11,398 bases of DNA from Bacteroidota bacterium (lineage in GTDB: Bacteria > Bacteroidota > Bacteroidia > CAIKAF01), in NCBI GenBank assembly GCA_023432985.1, contig JAEZEQ010000044.1, positions 1-11,398 of the forward strand, given 5' to 3'. Of the stretch, positions 6,127-11,398 are shown piece after piece. Within the stretch, counting starts at the first letter, position 1. The number at the start of each line of letters is the position of its first letter. A program made the position numbers and the translations under genes. The notes under the pieces were generated by a model. That model did not search any database. It saw only the letters and a list, made by a program, of their open reading frames with translations, and was not told the DNA's origin.

Positions 6127-7956
6127 ATGAAAAAATTTCTCTTATTTGGGCTCATTGCAGCTCAATGCGCAAGTTATTCATCCTTATTTGCACAAGCATT
6201 TACAGAGGGCTTCGATGACATAACGACACTTCCGGGAAGTGGTTGGTATCAACAAAACAATAGTTCTCCCGCAGGGACGAATCCGGTTTGGTTTCAAGGC
6301 AATCCACCCTCTACGGGCGGTCCTTTTAGTTCCTATAATGGGGCAGACAATTCCTATATTGCCTGTAATTTTAATAGCACTGCCGGAGCAGGGACCATCA
6401 GCAACTGGCTTTTAACACCCAATCGCACTTTTCGGAATGGGGATGTTATCAGTTTTTACACCCGAAAATATGATGTTGGGCAGGACTATCCCGACAGAAT
6501 GGAAGTACGTTTAAGCACCAATGGAGCCAGTACGAATGTTGGGGCTAGTGCGACAGACTTGGGTGATTTCACAACCTTGTTAACTAGTATTAATCCCAAT
6601 TTAGTGGTGGGTGGCTACCCGTATCAGTGGACTTTGTATACAGTCACCATATCCGGACTTACAGCGCCGACTTCAGGGCGTATTGCCTTCCGTTATTTTA
6701 TTACCAATGCAGGTCCTTCCGGGTTAAATTCCGATTATATTGGATTAGATAATGTGGTTTATACCCCATATGTTTGTCCGGCTTTTAGTTTTAGTCCGAC
6801 CGGTGCCCTTAGTTCAGGCGTCGCGGGGACGGCTTACAATGCAAGTGTTGTAGCGACCGGGCCACTTGGAGCCGCGCAATATATGATTTCGGCCGGAGCT
6901 TTGCCTCCGGGTTTGGTTCTTAATAGCAATGGAAGCATAAGCGGAACGCCTACAGCAACGGGGAATTTTAATTTTACCGTAACGACGAGCGATGCAAGTG
7001 GATGTTCGGGATCTCAAGCCTATTCAATCACAGTTGTATGTCCGCCCAATCCGATTAGTTTTACAACATTACCCGATCTTTGTTCGAATGGAACCCCATA
7101 TACCCTCACAGAAGCAAGTCCCTCCGGTGGTACCTATGTGGGAACGGGAATTAGTGCCGGAGAATTTGATCCTTCCGTTGGAAGTCAGACCATCGTATAC
7201 GATTATACAGACCCATACGGGTGTACACACAGTTCGAATGCCGCCATTGTTGTAAACCCAGCTCCATCCATATTTGCGGGCAATGATACCATAATTTGTT
7301 CGGGCTCTGAGCTTACTCTTTCTGCTTCGGGCGGAGTGTCTTATATTTGGGATAATGGAGTTGTGGATGCAGTACCATTTAGTCCGACCCAAACCCAAGT
7401 TTACACAGTAACGGGTACAGATGCGAACAATTGCAGCAATAGCGATGCCGTTCAGGTAACTGTGAATCCGAGTCCGATTGTAGATTTAGGTCAGGATATT
7501 GTCAGTGTCAATCAGACCGAAACATTGACCGGACCGGCAGGTATGAGCAGTTATCTATGGAATACGGGAGAGCAAACACAATCCATTAATGTAAGTACTT
7601 CCGGCGATTATTATTTAACCGTAACCGATGCCAATAATTGTTCGGGTTCAGATACCATTTCCTTTATCACGACCTATTCATTACCTCAAGCATTTGGAGA
7701 GAATTCGCAAGTTAGTATTTTCCCAAATCCCGTTAGCGGGCCATTGAATATAAGCTGGAAGGGCTTACATGCCGAGTTATTGCAAATAGATATTTTATCT
7801 GCGAACGGCAGTGTGGTAATGACAGAGCGCATCAGTGCTCCTCAGGCCGAAATGCAGTATATATTGAATGTATCCGAATTGAAAAACGGGATTTATTTTG
7901 TGCGTATGAGCAATGGAACCGATCAATTCAGCCATAGAATTATTCTAAGCAAATAA
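6127..7956 (+). CDS. Secreted modular protein with T9SS C-terminal sorting domain
   Basis: A 609-residue exported protein of unknown specific function. Signal peptide 1-23 (MKKF start, hydrophobic core, cleavage after FAQ). Residues about 24-213 resemble a choice-of-anchor J domain, with FTEGFDD (25-31), SNWLLTP (92-98), FYTRKYD (110-116), YPDRMEVRLS (121-130) and SDYIGLDNVVY (202-212). Residues 219-303 are a putative Ig (He_PIG) module with ALPPGLVLNSNGSISGTP (258-275). Residues 306-376 are a PKD/Ig-like module common in this phylum (GGTYVGTGIS..GEFDPS..YDYTD..GC). Two Ig-like repeats follow (about 377-449 and 450-513), both with TDANNCS or a variant. The end (525-609) is a type A T9SS sorting domain: VSIFPNP (529-535), NGIYFVRM (587-594), final HRIILSK. 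It should cross the outer membrane by T9SS and be released or anchored to the surface. No catalytic motif is seen, so adhesion or matrix roles are guesses. Confidence 0.9.
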   Translation: MKKFLLFGLIAAQCASYSSLFAQAFTEGFDDITTLPGSGWYQQNNSSPAGTNPVWFQGNPPSTGGPFSSYNGADNSYIACNFNSTAGAGTISNWLLTPNRTFRNGDVISFYTRKYDVGQDYPDRMEVRLSTNGASTNVGASATDLGDFTTLLTSINPNLVVGGYPYQWTLYTVTISGLTAPTSGRIAFRYFITNAGPSGLNSDYIGLDNVVYTPYVCPAFSFSPTGALSSGVAGTAYNASVVATGPLGAAQYMISAGALPPGLVLNSNGSISGTPTATGNFNFTVTTSDASGCSGSQAYSITVVCPPNPISFTTLPDLCSNGTPYTLTEASPSGGTYVGTGISAGEFDPSVGSQTIVYDYTDPYGCTHSSNAAIVVNPAPSIFAGNDTIICSGSELTLSASGGVSYIWDNGVVDAVPFSPTQTQVYTVTGTDANNCSNSDAVQVTVNPSPIVDLGQDIVSVNQTETLTGPAGMSSYLWNTGEQTQSINVSTSGDYYLTVTDANNCSGSDTISFITTYSLPQAFGENSQVSIFPNPVSGPLNISWKGLHAELLQIDILSANGSVVMTERISAPQAEMQYILNVSELKNGIYFVRMSNGTDQFSHRIILSK

Positions 7957-8014
7957 AAATATAATTTGAAATAAGGCGGTATTCATTCCGACCAAAATTC
8001 AGGTTTTCAATAGC

Positions 8015-8050
8015 ATAACCGACTCTTTACATAAAGGGTCGGTTATTTTT
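8015..8050 (+). terminator. Strong intrinsic terminator after the T9SS protein gene
   Basis: A 14-bp stem (8015-8028 with 8033-8046) with one T-G pair and loop ACAT is followed by a T-run (8046-8050). It lies 58 nt after the stop codon. There is no matching A-run on the left side, so it should work mainly for rightward transcription. The rest of the 7957-8172 gap shows no gene and no clear promoter for the next gene; the nearest is the degenerate TATTTTG at 8140-8146. Confidence 0.9.
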
Positions 8051-8172
8051 ATTAAAGAGAAGCAGGGTCTATTGGGTTTAATTTGTGGGCATTAGGCGAA
8101 ATTCGATTATATTTCTAAACATAAATGAGAAAATTAGCGTATTTTGTAGCGTGTTTTAGCCCTCAATAAGAT

Positions 8173-9321
8173 ATGTCAATACATCATCAAACCAAATTCC
8201 CTTCTGTAAAAACCACCATATTTAGTCAGATGAGTCAGCTTGCTTCCGAGCATGATGCCTTAAATTTAAGTCAGGGTTTTCCTGATTTCGATTGCAATAA
8301 AACGCTGATTAAAGAAGTTGAGAAAGCGATGCATAAAGGTCTCAATCAGTACGCACCCATGGCGGGTGTATTGGCATTACGAGAGCGTATTTGTGCATTA
8401 GAATCCCGTTTTTATTCGGCCAATTATAGTCCCGAGAGCGAAATCACCATTACGGCAGGAGCTACACAGGCATTGTTTACTGCAATATTATCCATAGTTC
8501 GTCCGGGAGATGAGGTTATCATCTTTGATCCTTCATACGATTGTTATGCCCCGGCTGTGGAGTTGGCCGGAGGAGATTGTAAGCATATTCCCCTTCAGGC
8601 GCCTGATTATAGTATTCCTTGGGATGCGGTAAAAAAATTCATTACACAAAATACCAAGCTCATAATAATTAATACCCCGCATAATCCGTCCGGAAGTATT
8701 ATGAGTGCGGCAGATCTGGAAAAATTGCAACGATTGGTGGCGGGCACCGATGTAATAATTCTGAGCGATGAAGTCTATGAGCATATCGTATACGACGGCT
8801 ATGAACATCAAAGTATTGCCCGTTTTCCACAGTTGGCAGAGCGGAGTTTTATTGTAAGATCCTTTGGAAAAAGTTTCCATACCACCGGTTGGAAAGTAGG
8901 ATATATTTTAGCCCCTGCCTTTTTGATGAGCGAGTATAGGAAAGTGCATCAATACAACGTGTTTTCCGTGAATACGCCTGCACAATACGCCTTTGCTTCC
9001 ATATTGCAGCACCAGGAGTTGTTAGAGGAATTATCGGCATTTTATCAAGCCAAAAGAGATAGATTTGTAAAGGGATTAAAGGGGAGTAAGTTCAGTTTTG
9101 TTCCTTCTGCCGGCACCTATTTTCAAAACCTTGATTTTCGAAAAATTTCGCAGGAAAACGATGTTGATTTTGCCATTCGTCTTGTGAAAGAACATAAAAT
9201 TGCTTCTATTCCTTTGTCGGTATTTTATGCCGATAAGAAAGATTATAAGCAATTGCGCTTTTGTTTTGCCAAGCACGACGAAACCATTGATAAAGCAATA
9301 GAAATTTTATGCAAGATTTAA
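8173..9321 (+). CDS. ybdL: PLP-dependent aminotransferase, methionine/glutamine type (YbdL-like)
   Basis: Fold-type I class I/II aminotransferase of 382 residues, resembling E. coli YbdL, which transaminates methionine and related amino acids with 2-oxo acids. Visible: LNLSQGFPDFD (30-40), NQYAPMAG (58-65), ITAGATQALF (93-102), the cofactor contacts N171 (NTPHNPSG, 167-174), D199 and Y202 (SDEVYEH, 198-204), Schiff-base lysine K233 (RSFGKSFHTTGWKVGY, 229-244), and the carboxylate-binding R362 (LRFCFAKHD). The MSIHHQTKFPS start fits the family. Its last 13 nt overlap the next gene, an omega-amidase, which supports a role with glutamine as amino donor: the product 2-oxoglutaramate is the amidase substrate. 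The exact substrates (methionine, kynurenine, phenylalanine) cannot be read from sequence. Confidence 0.9.
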   Translation: MSIHHQTKFPSVKTTIFSQMSQLASEHDALNLSQGFPDFDCNKTLIKEVEKAMHKGLNQYAPMAGVLALRERICALESRFYSANYSPESEITITAGATQALFTAILSIVRPGDEVIIFDPSYDCYAPAVELAGGDCKHIPLQAPDYSIPWDAVKKFITQNTKLIIINTPHNPSGSIMSAADLEKLQRLVAGTDVIILSDEVYEHIVYDGYEHQSIARFPQLAERSFIVRSFGKSFHTTGWKVGYILAPAFLMSEYRKVHQYNVFSVNTPAQYAFASILQHQELLEELSAFYQAKRDRFVKGLKGSKFSFVPSAGTYFQNLDFRKISQENDVDFAIRLVKEHKIASIPLSVFYADKKDYKQLRFCFAKHDETIDKAIEILCKI

Positions 9322-10091
9322 AAATTGCGCTTATTCAGTTTGCCCCTGAATGGGAAAATCCGTCTGAAAATATAAAGCGTATAAGTACATTAATTGAGGC
9401 CGTACAAGAGGCAGATATACTGCTTTTGCCCGAAATGTTTTTGAGCGGATTCACCATGCATCCCGAAGCGGTGGCCATAAACCGTGATTCAAGTGAATAC
9501 CGTCAATTGCAGGACATGGCTGAAGCGAAAAATTGTGTCATTTGCGGCAGTGTTATTTGGTCAGAAGGGGGGACATATACGAATCGCTTTTTGTGGATAG
9601 AGCCCAATGCATCGATAAGGCATTACGACAAAAGGCATTTATTCGCCTTTGCCGGTGAAGACAAGGTATATACTCGGGGCAAGAATCCGATTTTAATTGA
9701 ATATAAAGGGTGGAAAATCGCACCTTTTATCTGTTACGATTTACGTTTTCCGGTATTCATGCGCAGGCGGGAGAATTTGAATTACGATTTAATTTTATTG
9801 GTAGCCAGTTGGCCCGAGCGACGCAGTTTGGCATGGCAGAGTTTATTGCCGGCCCGTGCAATCGAGAATCAGTGCTATGTAGCGGCGGTGAACCGTGTGG
9901 GGCAGGATGGCAATGGTATTTTGCATGAAGGATTATCGCAAATGCTCAACTTCAAAGGGCAAGCTTTAGCCGAAGCCGGATCATTTAGAGAAAATATAGT
10001 AGAAGTGCGACTCAGTTATGCCGCATTAGAAGAATTTCGTCGTCGTTTTGCTTTTTATGCCGACGGAGATCGCTTCGAAATACTTGATTAA
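9309..10091 (+). CDS. yafV: Omega-amidase, YafV type (nitrilase superfamily)
   Basis: A cytosolic carbon-nitrogen hydrolase. YafV/Nit2-type enzymes hydrolyse 2-oxoglutaramate (or 2-oxosuccinamate) to the dicarboxylic 2-oxo acid and ammonia. The 260 residues match E. coli YafV (256). The Glu-Lys-Cys triad is E42 (LLLPEMFLSGF, 38-48), K108 (HYDKRHLF, 105-112) and C142 (PFICYDLRFPVF, 139-150). YafV-like features are ASWPERRSLAWQSLLPARAI (166-185) and NRVGQDGNG (195-203). The ATG lies 13 nt inside the aminotransferase gene, so translation is probably coupled and both are on one mRNA. The stop codon overlaps that of pheS on the other strand, and no terminator is seen. A generic nitrilase-family amidase is the alternative. 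Confidence 0.92.
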   Translation: MQDLKIALIQFAPEWENPSENIKRISTLIEAVQEADILLLPEMFLSGFTMHPEAVAINRDSSEYRQLQDMAEAKNCVICGSVIWSEGGTYTNRFLWIEPNASIRHYDKRHLFAFAGEDKVYTRGKNPILIEYKGWKIAPFICYDLRFPVFMRRRENLNYDLILLVASWPERRSLAWQSLLPARAIENQCYVAAVNRVGQDGNGILHEGLSQMLNFKGQALAEAGSFRENIVEVRLSYAALEEFRRRFAFYADGDRFEILD

Positions 10092-11080
10092 TACAGAGTT
10101 TCGGAAGAGAATTGTTGCAAAAAGCGCAAGTCGTTTTCGAGGAAAAGGCGTATATCCGAAATGCCGTATTTCAGCATACAAATTCGTTCTACACCCAAGC
10201 CGAATGCATATCCGGAATATTCTTCGGGGTCAATTCCGCATTGAATAAGTACGTTAGGATCTACCATTCCGCACCCTAAGATTTCCATCCATTTCTTTTC
10301 TCCATTTTTCACCCATTCAATATCCATTTCGGCCGAAGGTTCGGTAAATGGGAAAAAGGAGGGTCTGAATCGGATATTTACATCCTCGCCGAATACTTCT
10401 TTTACGAAATAAAACAAGACTTGTTTCAGGTCCGAAAAGCTGGTTTTAGGGGCTATATACAAGCCTTCTATTTGGTGGAAAATGGGTGAATGTGTAGCAT
10501 CGCTGTCGTTGCGGTAAACTCTGCCCGGAGCGATGATGCGGATAGGGGGTTTTTGGCTCAGCATAGTGCGCACTTGCACCGGTGAGGTATGCGTTCGAAG
10601 TACAATAGCCGGGTTTGTTTGAACAAAAAAGGTGTCTTGCATATCCCTGGCCGGATGATCTTCGGGAATATTTAATGCGGTAAAATTATACCAATCGCCT
10701 TCCACCTCAGGGCCGGTTGCAACTTCGAAGCCCAGGCCCGAAAAAACATGAATCAATTCGTTCTTCACTAAATTTAGGGGGTGAATGGAGCCGGGGTGAT
10801 TAATGCCCGAAGGTCGGGTGAAATCGTAGCCGGCGGGACCGGCAGATTCTTTAGAAAAGTCGGCATTTTTCCATTTTTCTTCCGCATTTTTTTTGAGCAC
10901 ATTCAAGGGTTGACCATAAAGCTTTTTCTCTTCTGCAGGCATAGACCTGAATGCCTCGAATAAAAGAGAAATACTCCCCTTTTTCGACAAAAAAGTTAAT
11001 CTGAACTGCTCTTTTAACTCCTCCGATTGAATTTGAAAGGAGTCAATCTCTGCCTGAATCTGCTGAATCTTTTCCTGCAT
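10088..11080 (-). CDS. pheS: Phenylalanyl-tRNA synthetase alpha subunit
   Basis: Catalytic subunit of the class II alpha2-beta2 enzyme that charges tRNA-Phe. The 330 residues are normal (E. coli 327). The N-terminal coiled-coil arm (about 1-75) is followed by the catalytic domain: motif 1 HPLNLVKNELIHVFSGLGFE (100-119), THTSPVQVRTM (164-173), motif 2 PGRVYRNDSDATHSPIFHQ (185-203), PSFFPFTEPSAEMDI (240-254), and motif 3 GYAFGLGVERICMLKYGISD (290-309) with A292 in the phenylalanine pocket. I chose ATG 11080. The frame extends to a TTG at 11101-11099, but that triplet is the end of an exact -7 box. No pheT is present in the window, so the subunits are encoded separately here. The gene converges on the omega-amidase with overlapping stops. 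Confidence 0.97.
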   Translation of the reverse strand: MQEKIQQIQAEIDSFQIQSEELKEQFRLTFLSKKGSISLLFEAFRSMPAEEKKLYGQPLNVLKKNAEEKWKNADFSKESAGPAGYDFTRPSGINHPGSIHPLNLVKNELIHVFSGLGFEVATGPEVEGDWYNFTALNIPEDHPARDMQDTFFVQTNPAIVLRTHTSPVQVRTMLSQKPPIRIIAPGRVYRNDSDATHSPIFHQIEGLYIAPKTSFSDLKQVLFYFVKEVFGEDVNIRFRPSFFPFTEPSAEMDIEWVKNGEKKWMEILGCGMVDPNVLIQCGIDPEEYSGYAFGLGVERICMLKYGISDIRLFLENDLRFLQQFSSETLY

Positions 11081-11098
11081 ATGCCCTATATAAAGATG

Positions 11099-11106
11099 CA
11101 AATTTA
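11099..11106 (-). promoter_or_regulatory. -7 box of the pheS promoter
   Basis: On the minus strand this reads TAAATTTG, an exact TAnnTTTG match, 18 nt before the pheS ATG. Transcription would start near 11093, giving a leader of about 13 nt. No TTTG lies at the usual -33 position, so it may be weak or activator-dependent. There is no room for an attenuator leader between it and the gene. Confidence 0.55.
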
Positions 11107-11203
11107 GTGTTTTTATTTCAAGTTAATTTGATTTTTGGAGGGAATTGCCTAAATTGCTTTTGCATATTTTTTCTTTCCCCCTGTGTTATTGTATGTACTT
11201 TTC

Positions 11204-11211
11204 TATATTTG
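11204..11211 (+). promoter_or_regulatory. -7 box of the lipoprotein gene promoter
   Basis: TATATTTG matches TAnnTTTG exactly and lies 24 nt before the ATG at 11236. A partial -33 (TGTG, 11182-11185) lies 18 nt upstream. Together with the pheS box it makes the 155-nt gap a divergent promoter region. Confidence 0.55.
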
Positions 11212-11235
11212 TAAAAATTTCATTATAATAAAACT

Positions 11236-11398
11236 ATGAAACGTTCACTAACTTTATTGAGCATTTTCGGTATGTTGCTCCTTGTTTCTTCTTGTTATAA
11301 ACAACCCAAACACGGTGTTGCGCGCATCATCGTAATAGACGGAATTACTAAACTAAGAGTGCCCAATGCAACAGTGAAATTACACCAAAAGGATGTGA
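11236..11398 (+). CDS. Predicted lipoprotein, 3' end outside the window
   Basis: Fifty-four codons are visible, starting MKRSLTLLSIFGMLLLVSSC. A basic start, hydrophobic core and lipobox VSSC with the acylated cysteine at residue 20 indicate a lipoprotein signal. No aspartate follows the cysteine. The residues after it (KHGVARIIVIDGITKLRVPN then ATVKL) resemble the first strands of a carboxypeptidase-regulatory-like or other beta-sandwich domain (V.V.D....RVPNATVKL), common in surface proteins of this phylum. The function is not recognisable from this fragment. It is too short for a full open-frame call but has a convincing start, signal and promoter. Confidence 0.8.
   Translation, partial: MKRSLTLLSIFGMLLLVSSCYKQPKHGVARIIVIDGITKLRVPNATVKLHQKDV

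Noticed and set aside
6992..7398. Open frames on both strands inside the T9SS protein gene
   Set aside because: They overlap well-defined modules of the secreted protein and have low-complexity compositions expected of shadow frames.
8139..8146. Promoter box GTATTTTG before the aminotransferase gene
   Set aside because: Two mismatches to TAnnTTTG, 26 nt from the ATG and no -33 element. A promoter must exist after the terminator at 8015-8050, but I cannot point to it.

Overview
The window looks like a Bacteroidota chromosome segment, mostly housekeeping. Three things point there: a secreted protein ending in a type IX secretion (T9SS) sorting domain; recognisable TAnnTTTG-type -7 promoter boxes instead of TATAAT; and A/T-rich translation starts with no Shine-Dalgarno-like purine run. 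I cannot place it below the phylum, and I see no sign of a plasmid, phage or insertion sequence.

Layout, left to right. Positions 3-137 probably hold the last codons of an upstream gene. Positions 138-478 are a non-coding gap with three copies of a 12-bp word (two direct, one inverted) inside longer related repeats. Then come prs (PRPP synthetase) and rplY (long-form bL25), followed by a clear intrinsic terminator, then pth (peptidyl-tRNA hydrolase). This prs-rplY-pth order also occurs in Firmicutes (prs-ctc-pth/spoVC), but here the terminator splits it. Next are hldD (ADP-heptose 6-epimerase, LPS precursor synthesis) and prc (periplasmic C-terminal processing protease). A 609-residue T9SS-type modular secreted protein follows, with its own promoter enclosed by a perfect 11-bp inverted repeat and a strong terminator after the gene. 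Then a YbdL-type methionine/glutamine aminotransferase overlaps a YafV-type omega-amidase by 13 nt, a probable two-step transamination and deamidation module. pheS lies convergent to it with overlapping stop codons, and a lipoprotein gene diverges from pheS and runs off the right edge.

The gene content is ordinary. The more interesting signals are non-coding: the repeat cluster upstream of prs; the dyad around the promoter of the secreted protein; and a recurring arrangement in which a -7-like box lies 18-24 nt before the start codon, implying very short 5' leaders. In prs and pheS the TTG of the -7 box is in frame with the gene and can be mistaken for a start codon. I found no convincing undescribed defence, mobile or RNA-guided system.
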